A stretch of 64,000 bases of DNA from Planctomycetota bacterium (GTDB lineage: Bacteria; Planctomycetota; UBA1135; GCA-002748355). Of this stretch, positions 53,876 through 61,449 are shown piece after piece; the first letter of the stretch is position 1, and every line of letters begins with the position of its first letter. Position numbers and translations under genes: made by a program. Below the pieces are notes generated by a model, which saw only the letters and a list, made by a program, of their open reading frames with translations, ran no database searches and was not told the DNA's origin. The stretch covers positions 248,001-312,000 of the forward strand of contig JACKHW010000006.1 of assembly GCA_020638795.1 (NCBI GenBank). The letters are read 5' to 3'.

Positions 53876-54904
53876 TCAGCCGCGACGCCGCTTGAGCCAC
53901 CCGTCCTGCTGTTCGCGCTGGCCACAATCGAGGATCAGGACCGTGTCCTCGGTGCGTACGAAGTAGATCCGCAGACCTTCCGACGCGCGGATGCTCGAAA
54001 TCCCGCCGGTGCCTTTGAGACTCTTGAACTGCAGGCTCGGGTAGTCGGAACCGAACAGAATGAGCCGCGCGAGCGCCGTGAACACCTGGCGCCGTTCGGC
54101 GACCTGGAGCGCTTCGACACTGCGGAAGAACTCCGCCTCGAATCGCGGTAACAACGTCGTGCGCCGGAGAGCGTCCTCGTAGCTCTTGCGGACTTGCTTG
54201 CGCCGCTCACGCTCACCGCGTGGCAAGAAATCTTCGAGTTCACGATTCTCGCTCTCGAGTTCGCGGATGCGCGACATCAGCTCGGCGATGCGGTGTCGAT
54301 TCGCATGATCGGTCGCTTCGGCTTCGGCGAGTGCCTTCTCGAGTTCGAGGACACGCGCCATCTCCGCTGCAGCTGCGTGCTCGTCTTCGCCCACATTCGT
54401 CGACGCGATCGAAGCCATCAGGCGATCGAGGTCACGCTCCTTGGCGGCAATGCGCGCTTCGAGTTCGAGGATCGTGCGCCGTGCCTCTTCGAGTTGTCGT
54501 ACGGCATCGTCGCGGCTGCGCATCGCGCGCGACGTGCTTCGCTCGAGTTTGCGGACCTCGTCGGCCCGTCGCTTCGACTCGACTTCATCCCGCTGTCGCA
54601 CGAGCTCGTCGCGGGACTTCGTGAGCTCTTCGCCGGACGTTCTCGGAGAGGAGACCGTGGTCGTGGATTCCAGCTCCCGCGCCACCGCGGTGCGAAGCGG
54701 CTCCGAACGCGCGAACTCCTCGGCGACGGCCTCGGCGAGTTGATCGGCGTTCGCTTTCTCGACACGGAATCCTTTCGGCTTCACGCCGTGCGCGCGTGCC
54801 AACTCACGAAGTGCAGCCTCGTGCAGCAACGCCGCGAGAAGCCGTGCGAACGTGAACCGGCCACGCGGCAGGAGGCCGAGCGCGATCCATTGTTCGGAAG
54901 ACAT
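53876..54904 (-). CDS. Coiled-coil protein with RelE/ParE-like C-terminal domain
   Basis: Predicted 342-residue cytoplasmic protein. Residues 1-75 are helical (LLAALLHEAALRELARAHGV). Residues about 92-245 are a long coiled coil. The C-terminus (about 253-342) has the strand-and-basic-residue pattern of the RelE/ParE toxin superfamily: LQFKSLKGTGGISSIRASEG then LRIYFVRTEDTVLILDCG and WLKRRR. Free-standing RelE/ParE toxins are about 90 residues; here the domain is fused to a large helical part. No separate antitoxin gene is adjacent. Catalytic residues cannot be assigned with confidence. It lies 39 bases downstream of the lipoprotein gene on the same strand, possibly the last gene of the sigma-pilus operon. 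Confidence 0.72.
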   Translation of the reverse strand: MSSEQWIALGLLPRGRFTFARLLAALLHEAALRELARAHGVKPKGFRVEKANADQLAEAVAEEFARSEPLRTAVARELESTTTVSSPRTSGEELTKSRDELVRQRDEVESKRRADEVRKLERSTSRAMRSRDDAVRQLEEARRTILELEARIAAKERDLDRLMASIASTNVGEDEHAAAAEMARVLELEKALAEAEATDHANRHRIAELMSRIRELESENRELEDFLPRGERERRKQVRKSYEDALRRTTLLPRFEAEFFRSVEALQVAERRQVFTALARLILFGSDYPSLQFKSLKGTGGISSIRASEGLRIYFVRTEDTVLILDCGQREQQDGWLKRRRG

Positions 54905-54943
54905 CGTGGGTAGCCGATCGTCAGCGATGTTGCGGAGTCGGCG

Positions 54944-55435
54944 TCAGGGAGCACCTGTGCCCTGGACCGAGGCGTCGAAACTCGCTCTCGGTAAGCGATT
55001 GTCGTCGTCTTGCTCCTGGCCAGCCGGCCTCAGCTCGTCGATCTCGAGCTCGGGCAGCTCGCGAACGGATGGTCGTTGCCACGCGCGATAGAACGTGAAC
55101 TCCAACAGATCGAGCGGCGCACCGATCACGAGGACCCCTGTTCTCCACAAAACGAACGACGGGAAGAGCAAGGTCGACAGGGGATCGAGGTTCTCTTCGC
55201 CTTCCGACTTGTTGAGCCGGTAGATTGGATACGTGATCGGCAGGCCGACGATATCGATCGGAATGCCGATGATGAATCCAAGCAGCCCACCGATCGACGC
55301 CGGCTGGGTCACGAAATTGCCGCGCGTCCGCTCGTCGACGAGGTGATCCGAGTATTCGACGAGCAAGCAGGACGGCGTCGACTGCACCGCCAACGCGAGG
55401 ACGGCGCCTGCAGCGAGTCGGCGCGTTCGTCTCAC
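54944..55435 (-). CDS. Lipoprotein at the end of the pilus-platform operon
   Basis: Predicted 163-residue lipoprotein. GTG 55435 overlaps the stop of the PilO-like gene by four bases (GTGA). The signal ends in STPSC, a lipobox. The mature part contains GIPIDIVGLPITYPIYRL and GAPLDLLEFTFYRAW, loosely resembling YceK/YidQ-type small lipoproteins. The function is unknown; position suggests an envelope role linked to the pilus-like platform. Confidence 0.75.
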   Translation of the reverse strand: MRRTRRLAAGAVLALAVQSTPSCLLVEYSDHLVDERTRGNFVTQPASIGGLLGFIIGIPIDIVGLPITYPIYRLNKSEGEENLDPLSTLLFPSFVLWRTGVLVIGAPLDLLEFTFYRAWQRPSVRELPELEIDELRPAGQEQDDDNRLPRASFDASVQGTGAP

Positions 55436-56046
55436 TTCTTCTTGCCAACGGGTTCGCGGGAAACGAACTTCATGTCCTGGATCTGCCATTCGTCGGACAA
55501 TTCTTCGGGATACCCCTTCGCGGGTCCGTAGCCTTCCGCGACTTCTTTCGCGCGCATGCTCAAGTCCTGCAGCGTCCACCGCTTGGAGTTCTTCTCCGCG
55601 TTGTAGCACGCGACGAAGACCTGCTCGCGAGTGACGTACAGCCGATCGTTCTTGCTCGTCGAAAACTTGATCGGCACGACCCGTTCGACGACGGTCGTCT
55701 GCTGACCGCGCCTCTTGCCGGCAATCTTGGTTTCCCTCGGGTTCACGTCTCCGAACGTGTACGCCTTGCTCGGGATCTTCGCGAACTCGGTGAGCTGCTT
55801 CTGAAAGTAGATCGAGTGATCGATGTCCTCGTCGCTCTGTTGATCGAGCGCTTCGTACAGGGACTGGATCTGCTTGGTCTTCTGAACGATTTCGCTGTAG
55901 TCCTTCTGCGTGCGATTCCACGCCGTGCGCACCGAATCGAGCTGCTTGGCGAGCATCCAGTTCCAGATCCCCAGCGCGATCGACGCGATGATGCAGAAGA
56001 GGATCAGGCCCTTGAGCCAATCCATGTCGGAGAATAGGCGTTTCAT
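55432..56046 (-). CDS. PilO-like inner-membrane protein
   Basis: Predicted 204-residue protein with one membrane helix (about 11-32, LKGLILFCIIASIALGIWNW), a short coiled coil (about 35-70) and a periplasmic domain. This is the layout of PilO/GspM platform proteins, although sequence similarity is weak. ATG 56046 overlaps the PilM-PilN fusion stop by four bases. Its call rests largely on being next to that gene. Confidence 0.65.
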   Translation of the reverse strand: MKRLFSDMDWLKGLILFCIIASIALGIWNWMLAKQLDSVRTAWNRTQKDYSEIVQKTKQIQSLYEALDQQSDEDIDHSIYFQKQLTEFAKIPSKAYTFGDVNPRETKIAGKRRGQQTTVVERVVPIKFSTSKNDRLYVTREQVFVACYNAEKNSKRWTLQDLSMRAKEVAEGYGPAKGYPEELSDEWQIQDMKFVSREPVGKKK

Positions 56047-57827
56047 CGTGCCGGAACCTCGTTCTGCAAGACCGGGATCTCGTTGACGAGGTCCAGCTCG
56101 TATCGAAACTGCCCGCCCGGATCGAGCGAGCTCTTGAACGGCTCTTCGTCGCGATAGACGGCCTTCTCGAACGGAGAGTCCTTCGAACCCTTGACCGTCG
56201 CATCCTGCACGATCGCGTTGAACGCGGCGTTCTGTTCGATGTAGTTCTGCCCGCGGAACGCGACTTCGAAACGGAAACGACCCGACGAGCGCGAGGTCGC
56301 GCCGATCTGGAGATCGATCGAGACGATCATGAACCGACCGACACGCTCGTTCTTCGCAGCGCGTTCGACGATCTCCGAAAAGCGCTGCAGGATCGAGAGA
56401 CCCGACTCGCTCGGAAGCTCGGAGTAGACGCCCGTGCGCTTCTGCAGGTCCTCGTAGATCTTGTTGAGTTCGCGCTTGACGACCAAGGTCCGTGACTCCG
56501 TCGACGCCTTCGCCGCCGCGCCCAAGACCGTTTCGGCATGCTCGGGTCGCAGGCGGCCCTTGATGCGCGCTCCTGGATCCGGCTGCAACAGCGGATAGAC
56601 GAGCCCGTTGTAGCTCGGGAACTTCGGTGCGCGCTTGCCTTCTGCGACAGGCTGCGGCATGCCGATCTGCTGCTCGATGCGCGTGATCTTCTGGAACTTC
56701 GCCCAAGCGAGCCCTGCGAGCAGGACGGTCGCGATCAGCAGCGTGAAGGCGATCGGCACCTTGAGGCGATCGAACTTGGGACGGAACGCGACCTCTTCTT
56801 GTCGGAAGTTGAACGTCCGCCGCGCGGGATTGAGCCCCGCGACGGCCGCCGCGAGGGCAACGTCGCAATCCCCGCCTTCGCCCTCGGTGCTCCCGGCGCG
56901 CAGCAGGAGATCGAGGATCTCGACCGTCGTGCCCGAAGTCGCGGCGATCGCCTCCGGGAGACCGGGCCAACGCGCTCCGCCGCCGCTGACGAAGACGCGC
57001 CGAGCCCCACTGTCGAGCCCAAGACCCGACAGGTAGCGTTGCGCTTCGCGCAGGATGCGCTCGGCGAGTTCGCCACTCTTGGTCTCATCGGCCCGTGCGA
57101 CGCCGGTGCTGTCGATCGTCATGAAGCGACCGAGGCCCCAGCGCAAACAGCGCACGGTCTGCAACGCGCCGCCACGCACGACGATCAGCTGGACACTCGT
57201 CGCGCCGAGGTCGAGGACGAGATCGACGGGCTGCACCTCGCCGGCCTGGACTTCGGGTTGGGGCGTCGCCGCCTCGCCGTCCGCGTGTACGACCTCGAAG
57301 GCGCCGAGTTCGTCCGCGGCCTCGACGAGCAAGGCCGCACCCAAGTCCGCGAATTCCGGATCACACCCCGACTTCTGCAGGATCTTGAGGTCGTTGCCGA
57401 GGGTCTCCTTGGGGCAAGCGACGAGGAACAGCTCGGTGCCGTCCTTGCGCTCCGCGATCGTCACCGCATCGACGACGACGTCATCGATGGGATGACTGTG
57501 GATGTAGCCTTCCGCTTCGAACTTGAGGACCTTGCGAATCTCCTCCTTGCCCTTGAACGGCAGCGTCATCGTGCGCAGCACGCACGGCGCGGCGGAGACC
57601 GCGAGGAACGAGCGTTCTTTGGTGACGCCACTCTCGTGGAGCGCCGCCTTGAGATCGCTCAGCAGGAGTTCCCGTTCGTCGGGCGGAGGCGTGTCGTCCT
57701 CCGCCTCCTGGGGAACGCTGCGCGGCAAGCTGATGACGCGCTGCACGCGCCACTTCCGCGGCGAGCCTTCGATCTCGACGAGCTTGATGCTCGACGAACC
57801 GATGTCGATGCCTGTGACCTTGGCCAT
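56043..57827 (-). CDS. PilM-PilN fusion, type IV pilus/T2SS inner-membrane platform
   Basis: Predicted 594-residue protein. Residues 1-330 are the actin-like PilM ATPase: phosphate-1 loop GIDIGSSSIKLVEI (6-19), phosphate-2 VLDLGATSVQLIVV (204-217) and adenosine motif VFVSGGGARWPGL (288-300). Residues about 331-343 (GLNPARRTFNFRQ) are the PilN-type linker before a membrane helix (about 357-377) and a periplasmic domain (about 380-594). PilM and PilN are usually separate proteins; GspL of type II secretion combines them, so a GspL-like role is equally possible. No pilus ATPase, PilQ or pilin is in the window. It starts four bases after the stop of the upstream gene. Confidence 0.88.
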   Translation of the reverse strand: MAKVTGIDIGSSSIKLVEIEGSPRKWRVQRVISLPRSVPQEAEDDTPPPDERELLLSDLKAALHESGVTKERSFLAVSAAPCVLRTMTLPFKGKEEIRKVLKFEAEGYIHSHPIDDVVVDAVTIAERKDGTELFLVACPKETLGNDLKILQKSGCDPEFADLGAALLVEAADELGAFEVVHADGEAATPQPEVQAGEVQPVDLVLDLGATSVQLIVVRGGALQTVRCLRWGLGRFMTIDSTGVARADETKSGELAERILREAQRYLSGLGLDSGARRVFVSGGGARWPGLPEAIAATSGTTVEILDLLLRAGSTEGEGGDCDVALAAAVAGLNPARRTFNFRQEEVAFRPKFDRLKVPIAFTLLIATVLLAGLAWAKFQKITRIEQQIGMPQPVAEGKRAPKFPSYNGLVYPLLQPDPGARIKGRLRPEHAETVLGAAAKASTESRTLVVKRELNKIYEDLQKRTGVYSELPSESGLSILQRFSEIVERAAKNERVGRFMIVSIDLQIGATSRSSGRFRFEVAFRGQNYIEQNAAFNAIVQDATVKGSKDSPFEKAVYRDEEPFKSSLDPGGQFRYELDLVNEIPVLQNEVPAR

Positions 57828-57831
57828 GTCC

Positions 57832-58254
57832 TCATTCCTGCTTCGTAGCTCCGCCGTGCACGTCTTGGCTCGTTATCGCCAAGTCCGCGTCGTACAGAGC
57901 GCGCTGATCCGGTTTCAGAATCAACCGAATCAAACTCTCGCTGGTTCGGTCGAGCCGAACCAAGGATTCGCGATCCCGCGGATCATCGCGCAGGATGCGA
58001 TCGTTCCACCAGTCTTTCTGCTTTCTTGCTCGTTCTTCGAGTACGAGCCAGAGATCTCGTCGTTGTTTCGCATCGAGTCGGTAGTCCGACACGAATGCTT
58101 GAAAGTACCGCTCCTGTGCGGCCTCGAGGCCCGACAGCGCACGCGCGTGCGGCGCGGCGCGTGCACGAAGTCCGAAGCCCGTCAGGACTCCACAACCGAA
58201 GATCAACACGACCAACAGACCGATCCGGAACCAGACTGAGCCCGGGAGATGCAT
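57832..58254 (-). CDS. Membrane-anchored helical protein, CpxP/Spy-like layout
   Basis: Predicted 140-residue protein with an N-terminal membrane helix (about 9-30, FRIGLLVVLIFGCGVLTGF) and an alpha-helical extracytoplasmic domain. The region DAKQRRDLWLVLEERARKQK then LILKPDQRALYD recalls CpxP/Spy/CnrX-type periplasmic sensors found next to ECF sigma factors, but similarity is only in layout. Its ATG overlaps the anti-sigma stop by one base (TGATG). It may help sense the signal relayed to the anti-sigma. Confidence 0.7.
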   Translation of the reverse strand: MHLPGSVWFRIGLLVVLIFGCGVLTGFGLRARAAPHARALSGLEAAQERYFQAFVSDYRLDAKQRRDLWLVLEERARKQKDWWNDRILRDDPRDRESLVRLDRTSESLIRLILKPDQRALYDADLAITSQDVHGGATKQE

Positions 58255-58835
58255 CAGCGGTCCTGGTCGCGCTTCCCTTCGGATTCCGACGTCGACGTGT
58301 CCGCGCGTTCGCGCTCGATCCGCTGCAGGCGTTCCCGTTCGGCGAGGCGGTCGTAGAGTTCGCGCAGTTCGGCGCGCACTTCGGGGCTCGCGTCCATCGA
58401 GGTCGCTTCGCCGAACGGGCGGGCGAAGAGTGTGATCGTGATGCCGATGAGGAGGACTGCCGCGACGAGGATCGCGCGCTCCAGCCAAACTCGTAGGTGG
58501 ACGACCGGCGCGGACGCTGCGGCGTCGTGCTCGCCGGTCGAACCGCCCGTCTCCGACGCGAGCGGCGCGACCGACTCCACGACATCGCCAGTCGCGTCGA
58601 CATCCCCGTTCATCGCCCGCGCGACGATTCGGTCGGCGAAATCGATGGGAAGTCGCTCGCGTGGCCTGGCAGACCGACGGATTTCGAGCAGAGCCTCGAG
58701 CTCGGCAAACCGACGCTCGAACGCAGCGTCCTGCTCGAGGCGGGACTCGAAGGCCCGCAACTCGGCGGGTGCGAGTTCGCCGTCGAGGGCGCGTTGCAGA
58801 AGCAAATCGTCTTCGCGTGGCAGGGCCTCACTCAT
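58254..58835 (-). CDS. Membrane anti-sigma factor
   Basis: Predicted 193-residue protein. The N-terminal part (about 7-75) has the anti-sigma helical layout: LLLQRALDGELAPAELRAFE then ERRFAELEALLEIRR. It lacks a clear His-x3-Cys-x2-Cys zinc motif, unlike the one at 11922. One membrane helix lies at about 118-140 (AILVAAVLLIGITITLF). The short C-terminal tail is Glu/Arg-rich. ATG 58835 overlaps the sigma stop by four bases. Confidence 0.82.
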   Translation of the reverse strand: MSEALPREDDLLLQRALDGELAPAELRAFESRLEQDAAFERRFAELEALLEIRRSARPRERLPIDFADRIVARAMNGDVDATGDVVESVAPLASETGGSTGEHDAAASAPVVHLRVWLERAILVAAVLLIGITITLFARPFGEATSMDASPEVRAELRELYDRLAERERLQRIERERADTSTSESEGKRDQDR

Positions 58836-59503
58836 GACAGGAGCTCCGGGTGGCGACGTTCGAGAATGCCGCGGAACTGGGCGCGTGCGCGGAACAGCCG
58901 GGATTCGACCGTACCGAGGGAACACTGCAGCGCTTCGGCGATCTCGAGATAGCTGAGGTCCTCGAATTCGCGCAAGACGAGGACGGCCTTGTACTGTGGG
59001 GAGAGCTCTTCCAAGATCTCACGGGTCACGCGCGCACGCTCGTCGAGCAGCATCGCAGCGTCCGGTGCGGGCGGACGACGCGTTTCGGATTCGTCGTACC
59101 GAGCTTCGAGCACACCGAGATCGTCGGCGAGGTGGACGGGCCGGCGCTTTCGCTTTCCGGTCCAATCGAGGGCGGTATTGACCGCGATCCGGTAGAGCCA
59201 GGTGAAGAAGGCCGAGTCACCCTGGAAGCCGTCGATCTTGTTGAAGACCTTGACGAAGACCTCTTGGGTCACGTCCTCGGCTTCGAGCGCATCCTTGGTG
59301 TAGCCGCAGACGAGTTTGTGGATCCGATCTTGGTGCCTCACGATCAGCATGCGGAACGCAGCTTCCATCGCGGCGGCATCGGCCGAATCCCGTGCGTCCA
59401 GGAACGCCTCCACGAGAGCCCGGTCCTCGTCGATCCGGGCGTCTTCGGAGTCCTCCCCGTCGGATGGGCCCCCTTCGGGGTCTATCGGGGTCTCGTCATG
59501 CAT
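58832..59503 (-). CDS. RpoE-type ECF sigma factor (third of three)
   Basis: Predicted 223-residue sigma factor. Region 2: RMLIVRHQDRIHKLVCGY, ALEAEDVTQEVFVKVFNKID, SAFFTWLYRIAVNTALDW. Region 4: EELSPQYKAVLVLREFED and LSYLEIAEALQCSLGTVESR. It is closely RpoE/SigW-like. ATG 59503 is used; other ATGs lie at 59536 and 59605 with no ribosome site. It heads a six-gene operon running through the pilus-platform genes to 54944. Confidence 0.93.
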   Translation of the reverse strand: MHDETPIDPEGGPSDGEDSEDARIDEDRALVEAFLDARDSADAAAMEAAFRMLIVRHQDRIHKLVCGYTKDALEAEDVTQEVFVKVFNKIDGFQGDSAFFTWLYRIAVNTALDWTGKRKRRPVHLADDLGVLEARYDESETRRPPAPDAAMLLDERARVTREILEELSPQYKAVLVLREFEDLSYLEIAEALQCSLGTVESRLFRARAQFRGILERRHPELLS

Positions 59504-59683
59504 CGCCGAGCCTCGCCGGCGGGAATCACCGCGCATGGGTCCCTCCACGAACAAGTGCAGAGGATACTTCGGCGCGGCTACGGATGATCGGCGCAGGGCT
59601 CTCATTTCGGGCCCTTGGTCGCCGAGCGGCTACGATTTCTTCCCGTGGGTTCCCGACAATCGCCGGGAACACCGGAAGAACCT

Positions 59684-60913
59684 TCAGTTGAGCAGGTGAC
59701 CGAGCTTCGTCCTCTTGGTTTCGAGATAGGCACGATTGTGGGGGCCCGGGTCGATCTTCAGAGGCACCTGCTCCGTGATCTCGAGGCCATAACCCTCGAT
59801 GCCGACGAGCTTTCGGGGATTGTTGGTCAGGAGTCGCATCCGGCGGACGCCGAGATCGTGAAGGATCTGGGCACCCGTGCCGTACTCGCGTTGGTCCGCC
59901 TTGAAGCCGAGCGCCACATTGGCCTCGACGGTATCCATTCCCTGCTCCTGCAAGGTATAGGCGCGAAGCTTGTGCTCGAGCCCGATCCCACGCCCCTCTT
60001 GCCGAATGTAGAGGAGCACGCCGCGCTCGGCCGCCTGGATCCGCTGCATCGCCTCGTGTAGTTGTGGACCGCAGTCACAGCGCTGCGAGCCGAGGACGTC
60101 GCCGGTCAAGCACTCACTGTGGACCCGAACGAGCACGGGTTCGTCGAGGACGGGGAACTCACCATCCGGGTTCGCGAGGCGTGGGATACCGTGCGTCAGC
60201 GCCACGTGCACGCGATCGTCGACCTGCGATCGATAGGGATACAGGTCGAAGTACCCGGCCTCGGTGGGCATCTGCACGACCGGTTTGCGTTCGATCAGGC
60301 GTTCGCGTTTGCGCCGATAGTCGACGAGGTCCGCGATGGTGGCGATCTTGAGCCCGTGCTTCGCCGCGAATGCCTCGAGTTGGGGCATCCGCGCCATCGA
60401 ACCATCGGGGTTGGTGATCTCGCAGACGAGACCCGCGGGCTTGAGCCCGGCCAGACGGCAGAGGTCGACGATGCCTTCGGTGTGGCCCGCGCGCACGAGA
60501 ACACCGCCATTGACGGACCGCAAGGGGAACACGTGTCCCGGCCGGGCGAGCATGTCGGCCGTCGCATCATCGCGAATCGCCGTTTGAATCGTGTGCGCCT
60601 GATCCTGGGCCGAAATTCCGGTCGTCACGCCTTCGGCGGCCTCGATCGAAACCGTGAAGCCCGTCCGACGCGAACTCGTGTTGCGCGCGGCCATCGGTTC
60701 GAGCATCAGCCGGTCGCAGGTCGCCTCCGTGAGCGGCAAGCACATCAAACCACCGGCCTCGCGCCGAATGAAATTCACGATCTCTGGGGTCGCGAACTGC
60801 GCAGCGATGCACAGATCACCCTCGTTCTCTCGTTCGGGATCGTCGACGAGGACGACCATCTTGCCTTCTTGGAGTTCTCGAAGGATCTCGGGGATCGTCG
60901 AGTGTTCGTTCAA
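59684..60913 (-). CDS. ribBA: Bifunctional DHBP synthase / GTP cyclohydrolase II
   Basis: Makes the two riboflavin precursors. The N-terminal half (about 1-200) converts ribulose 5-phosphate to 3,4-dihydroxy-2-butanone 4-phosphate (DDPERENEGDL, RTGFTVSIEA, RAGHTEGIVDL). The C-terminal half (about 207-405) opens the GTP ring (VRVHSECLTGDVLGSQRCDCG zinc site; RQEGRGIGL). Both halves look complete at 409 residues. The start is a TTG at 60913. No FMN riboswitch is recognisable upstream. It follows the glutaredoxin gene by 74 bases. Confidence 0.96.
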   Translation of the reverse strand: MNEHSTIPEILRELQEGKMVVLVDDPERENEGDLCIAAQFATPEIVNFIRREAGGLMCLPLTEATCDRLMLEPMAARNTSSRRTGFTVSIEAAEGVTTGISAQDQAHTIQTAIRDDATADMLARPGHVFPLRSVNGGVLVRAGHTEGIVDLCRLAGLKPAGLVCEITNPDGSMARMPQLEAFAAKHGLKIATIADLVDYRRKRERLIERKPVVQMPTEAGYFDLYPYRSQVDDRVHVALTHGIPRLANPDGEFPVLDEPVLVRVHSECLTGDVLGSQRCDCGPQLHEAMQRIQAAERGVLLYIRQEGRGIGLEHKLRAYTLQEQGMDTVEANVALGFKADQREYGTGAQILHDLGVRRMRLLTNNPRKLVGIEGYGLEITEQVPLKIDPGPHNRAYLETKRTKLGHLLN

Positions 60914-60987
60914 TGGATGTACCTGATGTGGCGTGGCATTGCGGCTGGCGGCGGGGAACGGGGGACCATCGAACCGGTCGCGTCTCT

Positions 60988-61302
60988 TCAGGACTTCACG
61001 GCTTCGAGCTTCTTCTGGAGTTCACCGTTCTGGTAGAGCTCGATCACGATGTCCGAACCACCGATGAACTCGCCGTCGATGAAGACCTGAGGAGTCGTCG
61101 GCCACGAGCTGAACTCGACGAGTGCCGGGCGAATCGATGGATCGTCGAAGATGTTGACGACTTCGAACGGCACGTTGCAGTGCAAGAGCACCTGAATGGC
61201 GCGCATCGTGAAGCCGCACTGGGGCATTTGCTTGGTGCCCTTGCCGAAACAAACGACTTTGTTGTCCGCGACGATCTTCGCGACGTCTTCTTTGGTCCAC
61301 AT
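60988..61302 (-). CDS. grxD: Monothiol glutaredoxin, Grx4 family
   Basis: A 104-residue protein with KGTKQMPQCGFTMRA, the monothiol glutaredoxin active site. The usual CGFS is CGFT here. WPTTPQVFIDGEFIGGSDI is the glutathione-binding region. Members bind [2Fe-2S] clusters with glutathione and take part in iron-sulfur trafficking. AGGAG lies ten bases before ATG 61302. Confidence 0.93.
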   Translation of the reverse strand: MWTKEDVAKIVADNKVVCFGKGTKQMPQCGFTMRAIQVLLHCNVPFEVVNIFDDPSIRPALVEFSSWPTTPQVFIDGEFIGGSDIVIELYQNGELQKKLEAVKS

Positions 61303-61449
61303 GACTGTTGTTCTCCTACTTGGCTATTTCAGCCATCCACACGTGTCTTGACCACCCCGAAGCCGGACTCTCCGAATCGCGTCGACGTGGGTGGAATCCG
61401 CAGGATCCAGCGAGAGGAATCCGCGGAGTCAAACCGTAGGATCCCTTTC

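Noticed and set aside
60914..60987. FMN riboswitch before ribBA
   Set aside because: The 74-base gap is too short and shows no RFN-type conserved blocks.
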